DNA of 64,000 nucleotides from Actinomadura madurae (GTDB lineage: Bacteria; Actinomycetota; Actinomycetes; Streptosporangiales; Streptosporangiaceae), in contig NZ_FOVH01000012.1 in NCBI RefSeq assembly GCF_900115095.1, positions 62,001 through 126,000 of the forward strand. Direction: 5' to 3'. This document shows, in pieces, positions 9,174 to 16,651 of this stretch (its first letter is position 1; every line of letters begins with the position of its first letter). Under the pieces are notes generated by a model that ran no database searches, was not told the origin of the DNA, and was given only the letters and a program-made list of their open reading frames with translations. Position numbers and translations under genes: made by a program.

Positions 9174-10270
9174 CCCCGCTGGAGGAGCTGGCCACTCCCG
9201 CGCTGCTCGTGGACCGCGCCCGCATGGAGGCCAACCTCGCCGCGATGGCCGCCGCGATCGGCGCGGCCGGGGTGGCGCTGCGCCCGCACTTCAAGACGTC
9301 CAAGTGCGTCGCCGTCGCCCGCCGCCAGCTCGCGCACGGCGCGTCCGGCTTCACGTGCGCGACCCCGGCGGAGGTCGCGCTGCTCCAGGACGAGGGCGTC
9401 GGCGACGTGCTGTGGGCGCACCAGCCGGTGGGGCCGGCCAAGATCGCGTTCGCGGTCGAGGCCCTCGCCCGGGGCGGGCTGACCGTCGCGCTCGACTCGG
9501 CGGAGGTCGCGGGCCCGCTCTCGGAGGCCGCCGCGGCGGCCGGGGTCGCCGTCCCGTTCGTCCTGGAGGTGGACACCGGCCTTCACCGCGCGGGAGTCGA
9601 CCCGGACAACGCCGTCCGCACCGCCGCGGACCTGGCCGCGTTGCCCGCCCTCGAACTCCGGGGCGTCCTCACCCACGAGGGGCACCTCGCCGCGCACGGC
9701 CGGAACCGTCCCGCCCTGGAGGCGGCCGGCGACCTCGCGGGCCGGACGCTCGCGGAGGTCGCCGAGGCCCTGCGCGCGGACGGCCACGCGTGCCCGCTGG
9801 TGTCGGTCGGCTCGACGCCCGGCGCGACCTCCGCGCCGTTCGCCCCGGGGGTGACCGAGGCGCGCCCCGGCACCTACGTCTACTTCGACGCCAACCAGGT
9901 CGGGCTCGGCAGCGCCGGTGTGCATCAGTGCGCGCAGACCGTCCTGACCAGGGTCGTCAGCGTCCAGCGCCCCGGCACGGCGATCATCGACGCGGGCATC
10001 AAGGCGATGAGCTCCGACTCGCTCGCGAACGCCGGCGGCCTCGGCATCGTCTGCGACGTGTCGGGCGCGCCCGTCGAGGACGTCGCCTTCCCCACCGGCA
10101 ACGAGGAGCACGGCTACCTGACCGGCCCGGGAACCGCGTCCCTGCGCGTCGGGGACCTGCTGCGCGTCATCCCCAACCACGCGTGCGGCACGACGAACAT
10201 GTGGAGCGCCGTCCATTTCGTGGCGGACGGCGCCGCCGTCGACCGGCATCCGATCCAGGCCCGCCACTGA
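9170..10270 (+). CDS. PLP-dependent D-serine dehydratase / D-threonine aldolase-like protein
   Basis: 366 aa, alanine-racemase-type (fold III) barrel with a metal-dependent C-terminal domain. The PLP lysine is K42 in RPHFKTSK. The C-terminal NHACGTTNMW motif supplies the His and Cys that hold the metal ion in DSD1-type D-serine dehydratases and D-threonine aldolases. The GTG start overlaps the preceding stop (GTGA). It probably degrades the free D-amino acid released by the deacylase; the RidA-like protein upstream would clear the enamine product. Dehydratase versus aldolase cannot be settled from sequence alone. Confidence 0.85.
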   Translation: MTPLEELATPALLVDRARMEANLAAMAAAIGAAGVALRPHFKTSKCVAVARRQLAHGASGFTCATPAEVALLQDEGVGDVLWAHQPVGPAKIAFAVEALARGGLTVALDSAEVAGPLSEAAAAAGVAVPFVLEVDTGLHRAGVDPDNAVRTAADLAALPALELRGVLTHEGHLAAHGRNRPALEAAGDLAGRTLAEVAEALRADGHACPLVSVGSTPGATSAPFAPGVTEARPGTYVYFDANQVGLGSAGVHQCAQTVLTRVVSVQRPGTAIIDAGIKAMSSDSLANAGGLGIVCDVSGAPVEDVAFPTGNEEHGYLTGPGTASLRVGDLLRVIPNHACGTTNMWSAVHFVADGAAVDRHPIQARH

Positions 10271-10345
10271 CGGCGGTCGGCGGGCGGACGCGTCCGACCT
10301 CTGATCTACTGGACACCTACGGCTCCGTCTGGGGGAGTGTGACGC

Positions 10346-11113
10346 GTGGTCAGCGAGAACGCCGACAGGCTGGCGGTCCTCATCGACGCCGACAACGCCC
10401 AGGCCGCCATCGTCGAGGGGCTGCTGGCGGAGGTCGCGAAGTACGGCACGGCCCACGTCAAGCGGGCCTACGGCGACTGGACCGGCACGAGCCTCCGAAG
10501 CTGGAAGGAGCAGCTGCTCGCCCAGTCGATCCAGCCCATCCAGCAGTTCGCCTACACCACCGGCAAGAACGCCACGGACGCGGCGATGGTCATCGACGCC
10601 ATGGACCTGCTGTACTCCGACCGCTTCGACGGGTTCTGCCTGGTCTCCAGCGACAGCGACTTCACGCGCCTGGCCGCGAGGATCCGCGAGTCGGGACTCA
10701 CCGTCTACGGGTTCGGCGAGCGCAAGACGCCCAAGCCGTTCGTGGCGGCGTGCGACAAGTTCATCTACATCGAGAACCTGGCCTACGACCAGGACCCGGC
10801 CACCCCTGCCGCCGCGACGCTCAAGGCGGCGCCCCCGACCCCGGCCGCGAAGCTCAAGCAGGACACCGCGCTCGTCAACCTCCTCCGCAACGCCGTCGAG
10901 GCGGCCTCCGACGAGGACGGCTGGGCTCCCCTGGCGTCCGTCGGCCACATCATCACCAAGCAGCGCCCCGAGTTCGACTCCCGCAACTACGGCTACGCCA
11001 AGCTCAGCGAGCTGATCACCGCGACGACCCTGTTCGTCCTGGACCGCCGCAGCCCCGGCGACGGGAAGGCCGGCATTCTCTACGTCCGCGACAAACGCCG
11101 GAAGCCGTCCTGA
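10346..11113 (+). CDS. NYN-domain protein with C-terminal OST-HTH/LOTUS domain
   Basis: 255 aa. The N-terminal NYN/PIN-like nuclease fold shows the acidic residues expected of this family: LIDADN near residue 14, TDAAMVIDAMD near 75 and SSDSDFTRLA near 96. A low-complexity Ala/Pro/Lys linker (about 150-175) leads to a LOTUS/OST-HTH domain (DGWAPLASVGHIITKQ onward), a putative RNA-binding fold. The bacterial family (LabA/limkain-like) is thought to act on RNA; the target is unknown. GTG start, preceded by GGGGGAG. It converges on the next gene with a 1-nt gap. Confidence 0.88.
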   Translation: MVSENADRLAVLIDADNAQAAIVEGLLAEVAKYGTAHVKRAYGDWTGTSLRSWKEQLLAQSIQPIQQFAYTTGKNATDAAMVIDAMDLLYSDRFDGFCLVSSDSDFTRLAARIRESGLTVYGFGERKTPKPFVAACDKFIYIENLAYDQDPATPAAATLKAAPPTPAAKLKQDTALVNLLRNAVEAASDEDGWAPLASVGHIITKQRPEFDSRNYGYAKLSELITATTLFVLDRRSPGDGKAGILYVRDKRRKPS

Positions 11114-11114
11114 C

Positions 11115-12383
11115 TCAGCGGAAGACGCCGACGCCGTTGGCGACAGCGCGCTCCGTCCCATCCGACGGCGCGTTCCGGACGGTCACCGCGGTCGCACCAG
11201 GAGCACGCGTGACAAACGTCGAGGAACCGCCGCCGTCGAGGTTGACGCCGTCGTCCACGCCGGCCTTGTCCAGGAGGGACGCCAGTTCGGCGACGGTCAG
11301 ACCGGCGCTCTGCAGCGACCGTCCGTCCGCCACCACGAGGTACAGGCGCCGCCCGTCGCGGCTGACACCGGCGGCCGTCCGCGGCGCCGGGCCGATGGCG
11401 CTCAGACCGTCCAGCGGCCGTCCGTTCCTCAGAATCGGGAACCCGCCGACGGCGAACCGGAACCGTGGACCCGCGAACCGGTAGGACACCCGCACCCGCT
11501 CCCCAACCCGCAGCCGGCGCAGCGCGTCGGCCCCCTTCTCCCGCCCGACCAGCACGGTCGTACCCTGGGGAATCGCCCCCGCCCCCACCGCGTCGGACAC
11601 CCCCGTCACCACACCCCGCCGGACGGTCACCTCGGCGGTGTTCGTGCTGCACGGGTCGCCGCGCACCTCGTCCGTCCCGCAGACCGCACGCTGCCGCGAG
11701 ACCTCACCCCACCGGGAATCGAACACCCCGGCGCTCCCCACCGGCAGCGCGTACTGGTTGAGCCCCCGGAGAGCGATGGACGTCCGTCCCGCCCGGATGC
11801 TCCCCGTCAGGTGCAGCCGCCCGACACGCCCGCGCCGGTCGGTCCCGATGCCGATCACGTCCTCGGCCGACGTGCCCGGCGGCAGCGCGGGCCCGAACCG
11901 CTGCCCGTCTGGCACCGCCCCCTTGATCGGCCGTCCGCCGTCCACCTCGGGCCCGGACGACGCCCCGGTCGGCACCACCCCGGGATGCGTCTCGCTGATG
12001 TTGAAGAAGTCGCCGTTCACCCCGGCCACCGCCTGCCGCGCGTCCGCCATCTCCGACACCGTCCGCCTCGCGGCGACCACCGGCGGACGCAGCAGCCCCA
12101 CCGAGACACCGGGCTTGCGCAGGTCGACGTCCAGCAGATCACCCACCACCCGCCCCCCGACCCCGGACGTCTCAAAGGTCTTGAAGATCACCCCAGGCGC
12201 CGTCCGCTCCACCGAAGTGAACCGAACCTCCCCGACCTCGACCGACGGCGCCCCCCTCCGCGCCCACCCATCCCCCCGCTCCCCAGACCCGGCCCCGTCG
12301 ATCCCCGGCGGCGCCTCCGCGAATGCGGGCAAGGAACCGACCACCAAGCCCACAACGACCACCCCAGCCACGATCCCGCGCAT
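11115..12383 (-). CDS. Secreted phosphodiester glycosidase (NAGPA-domain) family protein
   Basis: 422 aa. The ATG at 12383 is chosen over an upstream in-frame TTG because AGAGGGG lies at the right distance. A signal peptide (RGIVAGVVVVGLVVGSLPAFA) indicates export. NAGPA-domain motifs are GVNGDFFN, the NLDGGGSSTFV block and the C-terminal ERAVANGVGVF. The family includes the human uncovering enzyme and many bacterial exopolysaccharide or cell-wall proteins cleaving phosphodiester-linked sugars. The bacterial substrate is unknown. No operon partner. Confidence 0.85.
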   Translation of the reverse strand: MRGIVAGVVVVGLVVGSLPAFAEAPPGIDGAGSGERGDGWARRGAPSVEVGEVRFTSVERTAPGVIFKTFETSGVGGRVVGDLLDVDLRKPGVSVGLLRPPVVAARRTVSEMADARQAVAGVNGDFFNISETHPGVVPTGASSGPEVDGGRPIKGAVPDGQRFGPALPPGTSAEDVIGIGTDRRGRVGRLHLTGSIRAGRTSIALRGLNQYALPVGSAGVFDSRWGEVSRQRAVCGTDEVRGDPCSTNTAEVTVRRGVVTGVSDAVGAGAIPQGTTVLVGREKGADALRRLRVGERVRVSYRFAGPRFRFAVGGFPILRNGRPLDGLSAIGPAPRTAAGVSRDGRRLYLVVADGRSLQSAGLTVAELASLLDKAGVDDGVNLDGGGSSTFVTRAPGATAVTVRNAPSDGTERAVANGVGVFR

Positions 12384-12552
12384 GCGCAACGCCCCTCTCA
12401 GCGAACAGCCCGCTGATCATGACGCGCGCCCGGTGAACCCCCTCACCCGCCGAAACCAACATCCGCGCAAGATCACGTAATGCCCCGCGGAACAAACCCG
12501 CTCCGAACACACGAACGCCCCGCCAAAGACGAGACCGCTGCGCTACTCGGGG

Positions 12553-12600
12553 CTACAGGACTACAAGCGCAACTCTCCCCACTTCACTGCGGTGATGAAC
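12553..12600 (-). pseudogene. Remnant of a DUF397 gene 3' end
   Basis: Reading from 12599 on the minus strand gives a short tail FITAVKWGELRL plus stop. It matches the tail of the intact DUF397 gene at 12836 (LIAAIKRGELHS plus stop). Nucleotide identity between the two tails is high and includes the sequence just after the stop. The rest of this copy is gone. It points to a past duplication followed by decay. Confidence 0.5.
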
Positions 12601-12639
12601 GATCAACGAGTGGCGGCGACCGTGCGGCTGTCCAGACCC

Positions 12640-12762
12640 CGAGTGATCGTCCCCAATGCCCTCACTGCCGACGATCCCCGCGTTGTTGACGAGCACGTCC
12701 AGCCGTCCATACGACCCCGTGACGGATGTCCCGCATCGAGCCCTCCATGCGGGCATCCTCAA
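12640..12762 (-). pseudogene. Fragment of a short-chain dehydrogenase
   Basis: A stretch near 12650-12715 encodes SYGRLDVLVNNAGIVGSEG, the NNAG strand of SDR oxidoreductases. There is no Rossmann glycine motif upstream and no catalytic Tyr-Lys downstream, so only a scrap of the gene remains. The whole interval 12384-12835 has no intact gene. It is a small graveyard next to the WhiJ-like cluster. Confidence 0.5.
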
Positions 12763-12835
12763 ACCCTGCCGCCAACGACAAGGTCAACCCACCCAACGCC
12801 ACCGACCACACAAGCCCAAGCTGGACGCGACAGGA

Positions 12836-13027
12836 CTACGAGTGCAGCTCTCCCCGCTTGATGGCGGCGATGAGCTGGGAGAAGGTTTTCGGGGAGAGGG
12901 CCAGATGTCCGGCGTCGGGGGCCCGGCTGTCACGCACCCCGATCACGCTGCTGAAATCCGCGACCTCCACGCAGTCCCCGCCCGTGGTGCTGGAGCGGCT
13001 GGCCTTACGCCAGGCAGGCTGGGTCAT
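12836..13027 (-). CDS. DUF397-domain small protein (WhiJ-cluster partner)
   Basis: 63 aa covering a single DUF397 domain: AWRKASRSSTTGGDCVEVADF, then VGVRDSR-type strand IGVRDSRAPDAGHLALSP and the C-terminal helix. Such proteins are always small and nearly restricted to actinomycetes. They sit beside an HTH/DUF5753 regulator and are thought to bind or antagonise it. The start overlaps the upstream HTH gene's stop (ATGA), so the two are coupled. Confidence 0.9.
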   Translation of the reverse strand: MTQPAWRKASRSSTTGGDCVEVADFSSVIGVRDSRAPDAGHLALSPKTFSQLIAAIKRGELHS

Positions 13028-13839
13028 CGCGTGTTCTCCATCTGATCGGCGATCAACCTACGGGTCAGGATCTCAGGCAGCGCCCGCGCCCCGATCCGTT
13101 CCCACCGTAGCCCGACATCGAGCACTCTTGCCGGGGCGGTGATCAATCTGCCTTCGATCGCAGCCTCGATGTAGACCACATCGCTCGCATTGATCGTCAT
13201 GAGCTTGAATGCGCCGTCTTGTCCCATATGGGCGCCGGCTTCCCAGGGAATGATGCGCACCATGGTGTGCGGCCAGTCCGCCACCTCGAGAAGCCGCGCG
13301 AGCTGCTCACGCATAGTGTCCGGCCCGCCGACTTGGCGCGTGATCACTGCCTGGTCAAGCAGCACGTAGAGTTGTGGGGGGTCGGGGCGATCCAGGACCG
13401 CTTGGCGAGCCTGCCGCTGTTCCCAAAGCTCGTCCGCTTCCATCTTGCCGATGCCCGCGGATTCGAACCCCGCCCGCGCGTAACCCTCCGTCTGAATGAG
13501 ACCTGGAACCAGCGAACTCTCGTAGGTCCTGATGACGGACGCCTTCGCCTCGTGCTCGATGTTCTGGTGACGCCAGTCAGGGTCATGCGCCGACTCGGCA
13601 TGTCGGCGAATTCGGGTGAAATGCCCACGAGTACCCCAAAGTTGGTCAAGAATCCCAGTCGTACGCTCGGGGATCTTCGTAGTGCCCGATTCGTAGTTCG
13701 AAACGGTGGAATCATCGACCCTCAAGATCTCGGCTAGCCGGGCCTGTGACAGGTTGCGTTCGACGCGCCATATCCGCAGGTCAACGGCCAGCCAGTGCCA
13801 TGGGTTGTTATCTGGATCGAGTCGATCCGCCTTTGCCAT
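13024..13839 (-). CDS. XRE-family regulator with DUF5753 domain (Scr1/WhiJ type)
   Basis: 271 aa. An N-terminal helix-turn-helix (LSQARLAEILRVDDSTVSNYESG, about residues 34-56; span only) is followed by the DUF5753 ligand- or partner-binding domain, with VPGLIQTEGYARA, VLLDQAVITRQVGGP and the C-terminal DVVYIEA strand. It belongs to the WhiJ/AbaA-like clusters that control development and antibiotic production in streptomycetes. The divergent gene at 13939 encodes the usual third member, an anti-sigma-type ATPase. Target genes unknown. Confidence 0.9.
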   Translation of the reverse strand: MAKADRLDPDNNPWHWLAVDLRIWRVERNLSQARLAEILRVDDSTVSNYESGTTKIPERTTGILDQLWGTRGHFTRIRRHAESAHDPDWRHQNIEHEAKASVIRTYESSLVPGLIQTEGYARAGFESAGIGKMEADELWEQRQARQAVLDRPDPPQLYVLLDQAVITRQVGGPDTMREQLARLLEVADWPHTMVRIIPWEAGAHMGQDGAFKLMTINASDVVYIEAAIEGRLITAPARVLDVGLRWERIGARALPEILTRRLIADQMENTR

Positions 13840-13938
13840 CCAAGATCCCCAAACTTGATATTCCTGAACGAAGGAAGAAAAGAATAGCCGGGGGTGTCAG
13901 TCTGTGGCCAGAGTCACAGAGCGTGAGAGGCAAATGCG

Positions 13939-14433
13939 ATGTCCGCGACACCCATAATGGACATAGATCCACAAAACATATTCAGTGAGAACTTCCGCGC
14001 CTACCCCGAAACCGTTTATCTGGCACGCGAACTCGTGAAGAGCGCGCTCGCCTCCTGGGGGCTCGGCGCCTTCGAGGGCGACGCCGTGCTGATCATGAGC
14101 GAGCTCGCGTCCAACGCCGCCCGGCTCTGCGAGGGCAGGATCATCCGCGTGTGGATCAGCCGGATCGACCAAGGCGTCGAGCTGTGCGTGTGGGACGACC
14201 ACCCCGGCCGGCCCGTCATGCAACAGCCCCACCAGTCGCGCACCTCCGGACGCGGGCTGATCCTCGTCCAGGCCTTCGCGACCGGCGGCTGCGGATGGTT
14301 CGAGCTGGGCGAGGGCAAGGCCGTCTGGTCGCGGATCGCGATCGACCACGGATACATGCTGGGCGCCGCACGCAGAGCGGGCTCTCCGATCGTCAGCCCC
14401 CTGCGCCACGTGGACAGACCGCTGCACTCATAG
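13939..14433 (+). CDS. HATPase-fold anti-sigma-factor-like serine kinase
   Basis: 164 aa. It has the GHKL ATPase motifs of RsbW/SpoIIAB-like proteins: N-box DAVLIMSELASNAAR near residue 55, and the G1/G2 region WDDHPGRPV and SGRGLILVQAF. It lacks a histidine kinase dimerisation domain. In WhiJ-type clusters this protein is divergent from the HTH and DUF397 genes, as here. It probably phosphorylates or sequesters a partner protein. No sigma gene adjoins it. GAGAGG lies 9 nt before the ATG. Confidence 0.85.
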   Translation: MSATPIMDIDPQNIFSENFRAYPETVYLARELVKSALASWGLGAFEGDAVLIMSELASNAARLCEGRIIRVWISRIDQGVELCVWDDHPGRPVMQQPHQSRTSGRGLILVQAFATGGCGWFELGEGKAVWSRIAIDHGYMLGAARRAGSPIVSPLRHVDRPLHS

Positions 14434-14599
14434 ACCGGCCCCCGCCCTGCGGCAGCGCACCCACCAAACCGCCCCCGGCTGGTGGTTCCCCACAACGCCC
14501 CCAGGGCGGGCGGCCACCAACCCGCCCAACGTGCAACAAGCCTGCCGCTAACTACCAAGGTTTGAGCAGGGCGGTCCAACGTGCGCCCGTGGGGCAGGT

Positions 14600-15550
14600 T
14601 CAGTGATCTTGCAGCGTGGCCAGCGTGCGGGCTGCCGGTGTGAGCGCGGCGGCCAGGCGTCGGCGGTCGGATTCGGGCAGGCCGCCCAGATCGTCATCAA
14701 GGTCGGCGAGCAGGTCGGCCACCACCTCGGCGGCCAACTCGACGGTGTCGGCGGCTGGGCCGAGTTTGCTGCGGGCCGCGTCCACTCGCGGTGGGGTGAG
14801 CCGCTCGACCGCAGCGGCCAACAGCCATGCCGCCACTCCCGTCACACCGCCGGGCGGCGGCACGAACGGCCGGGCGCCGTTGTAGCGGGCGTCCTCGGCG
14901 AAGTCGGGATGCTTGACCTTCAGGACCGGCCGTGGTCCCCGTTCGCTCGTATCCCAAGCTCCGGCGGGTTTGAGGACGTAGCCTTCGGCGCGGTTGCCGG
15001 GCAGTTCGGGAAGACCCAGCGCGCCGGGCACCAGCGTCGGGAAGTCGACCGACAGCTCCCTCAGCTCCTGCCGACGGCCTTGACCCACCAGCGGCACGCA
15101 CTCCAAGCCGACACTGGTCACCAGGTCCGCCAGTTCGGCGCGGCTCATCCAGCGCGGTCCCGAGGAGGTGCTGACGGCGCCGTCGAACGCCAGCCATACC
15201 AGGTCAGGGCAGTACCACACGCCGGTCTGCACTGGGCCGATGTCCTCGACCGTCGGTACCTGCGGGTGCGGATAGCCCCCGCCGGCCAGTTCCCCGTACA
15301 AGACCACGTCCTGTCCGACAGCGCGGGCCGCTGCCGCCGCCGCTGTCGCCAGGACAGGCCACAGACGCGTCACCCCGAAGAACGCCTCAAGCCGATCCTC
15401 GTCCAGCAGCCCGCGCCGCCCGGCGGCCCGCGCCGCCCGGCCATCGCTGACCAAAGCGAAATGGGCGCCGTGCACCTTTTCCGCGGCCACCCAGCTCCCG
15501 CCGGGCAATGACCCGTCGCCGAACCGCTGCGGGATTTTCGGATACCACAC
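14600..15550 (-). CDS. Rnl2-type RNA ligase (T4 RnlB-like)
   Basis: 316 aa, close to the 334 aa of T4 RNA ligase 2. The nucleotidyltransferase motifs are all present: motif I EKVHGAH with nucleophile K25 after GGSWVAA, motif III VVLYGELAGG (E87), motif IIIa VWLAFDGAV near 120, motif IV AEGYVLKP (188-195) and motif V VLKVKH (K211, K213). Motif IV is the same eight residues I recall from T4 Rnl2. The enzyme would adenylylate itself and seal nicks in RNA. The C-terminal about 90 residues are Ala-rich and differ from T4. It lies in line with, and 89 nt after, the toxin-antitoxin operon, with no terminator seen between. Confidence 0.85.
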   Translation of the reverse strand: MWYPKIPQRFGDGSLPGGSWVAAEKVHGAHFALVSDGRAARAAGRRGLLDEDRLEAFFGVTRLWPVLATAAAAAARAVGQDVVLYGELAGGGYPHPQVPTVEDIGPVQTGVWYCPDLVWLAFDGAVSTSSGPRWMSRAELADLVTSVGLECVPLVGQGRRQELRELSVDFPTLVPGALGLPELPGNRAEGYVLKPAGAWDTSERGPRPVLKVKHPDFAEDARYNGARPFVPPPGGVTGVAAWLLAAAVERLTPPRVDAARSKLGPAADTVELAAEVVADLLADLDDDLGGLPESDRRRLAAALTPAARTLATLQDH

Positions 15551-15639
15551 GGCCTGACCTCCGTTCGGCCCCGGAAGCCCTGCAGCCCAGCCGGGACACC
15601 CTGGCGGGTACCCTTTCCGACGCTCACCTGAAGATCAAC

Positions 15640-15786
15640 TTATTTCCCAACGGTCGGCTCAGTGGCATCCCCACCGCAAGCATCCAGCTCGGCGCAAACC
15701 CGAACTCGGCGCTCAGCGTCGGCCAGTTCGGGGTTGCGGAGGTGTGCCTCCGCCTCGACGTCCTGCCACCGGCGTCCGATGCTCAT
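15640..15786 (-). CDS. Truncated third gene of toxin-antitoxin operon (HigA-like N-terminus)
   Basis: 48 aa. The ATG overlaps the toxin stop (ATGA). The sequence MSIGRRWQDVEAEAHLRNPE, followed by a charged helix, looks like the N-terminus of XRE-type antitoxins that follow RelE-like toxins, but the helix-turn-helix that should come next is missing. The frame stops after TEPTVGK. It may be a degraded antitoxin or a functional stub; low certainty. Confidence 0.45.
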   Translation of the reverse strand: MSIGRRWQDVEAEAHLRNPELADAERRVRVCAELDACGGDATEPTVGK

Positions 15787-16139
15787 CGGTCGGTGTCCTT
15801 GGGGTGGCGAGGGGACGCGTAGACGATCCAGACTGTTCGGCCGTCGTCGTTGATGACGTAGCGGACGCGCCCACCGCTCGTGACCTCGTACTCCCACTGC
15901 TCAAGGTCTTGACCGTTGTGTCGGTGTGTTGCGAGGTCTCCGCGGAGTCGGTGCTGCCGCTCGTGGTTGGAGCGGGACCGCGGCTCGGAGCGTAAGGCCT
16001 CCAGGCAACGGCGAGTATTCGACACGGCGAGGCGGCATAGCTCTTCCCAGCCTCGTACCGCCTCGCTGGTGCCGAACCTGACGTCCCATTCGCCGTCCGG
16101 CGGTGGGACGGTGACCCTGTCTCCTCGTTTGGGGCTCAA
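15783..16139 (-). CDS. RelE/ParE-like toxin
   Basis: 118 aa, small and basic. The C-terminal half (WEYEVTSGGRVRYVIND, then VWIVYASPRHPKDTDR) matches the beta-sheet and the conserved basic end strand of RelE/ParE toxins. RelE members cleave mRNA in the ribosome and ParE members poison gyrase; which type this is cannot be told. The start overlaps the antitoxin stop (4 nt), giving the usual antitoxin-first coupled layout. Confidence 0.65.
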   Translation of the reverse strand: MSPKRGDRVTVPPPDGEWDVRFGTSEAVRGWEELCRLAVSNTRRCLEALRSEPRSRSNHERQHRLRGDLATHRHNGQDLEQWEYEVTSGGRVRYVINDDGRTVWIVYASPRHPKDTDR

Positions 16140-16612
16140 GGCGTCACCTCGACGGGACCGAAGTCGCCGGAGGTCGGCCGGAGGGCTTCCTCGTGCTGGG
16201 TGCCGTCTGCCTTGATGCGTGCTGTAGCGCGCCAGCCGGTGATCACCTCTTGAGCGTTCGCGTCCAGATCAAGTTCGGCGGCGTCGGACAGAGCGTCGAC
16301 CAGTTCCACGGTGAAGGCGCGGACCTCTTCGGTGCTCAGGTGACGGATCCAGGGGAACACGTCGGGCATGGCAAGGAGCAATGCCCGAGCGCTCGGATCA
16401 TGCTTCATGAGCGCCAGGAAGATCCGTGACGCGGTCGTCAGACTCTCATCGCGCTGCTCTTCCCGGTCGGCGGCCGTGAGGTAGAAATCGGGAGCGTCGC
16501 GGTGGGTGACGCGCAGCCTGCCGAGCCGCGCGGCACGCTCGGCCACGGACTTGGGATTGCGTGACAAGTCGGAGAAGGTCACTGAATCCGAGGTAGTGCT
16601 CATGCTGCCCAT
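16136..16612 (-). CDS. Phd/YefM-like antitoxin
   Basis: 158 aa. The N-terminus (TTSDSVTFSDLSRNPKSVAE, then RLGRLRVTHRDAPDFYLT) is the Phd/YefM pattern: a strand, a helix with NPK-S, then a short strand. The C-terminal part is longer than classical Phd and helical, presumably the toxin-binding region. It is the first gene of a coupled minus-strand operon leading to the toxin, a stub and the RNA ligase. Such antitoxins usually repress their own promoter; the AT-rich bases just upstream (16613-16630) would hold it. Confidence 0.65.
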   Translation of the reverse strand: MGSMSTTSDSVTFSDLSRNPKSVAERAARLGRLRVTHRDAPDFYLTAADREEQRDESLTTASRIFLALMKHDPSARALLLAMPDVFPWIRHLSTEEVRAFTVELVDALSDAAELDLDANAQEVITGWRATARIKADGTQHEEALRPTSGDFGPVEVTP

Positions 16613-16651
16613 TGTACTCAGATTATGTTCTGAATTCGCGGACTGGCCTGG

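Noticed and set aside
13440..13475. tRNA T-arm-like sequence (GGTTCGAATCC on the minus strand)
   Set aside because: It lies inside the well-supported HTH/DUF5753 gene and there is no acceptor stem or anticodon arm around it.
14434..14599. Repeated CCACCA/TGGTGG words between convergent genes
   Set aside because: Stems are only about 6 bp and have no U-run; too weak to call a terminator.
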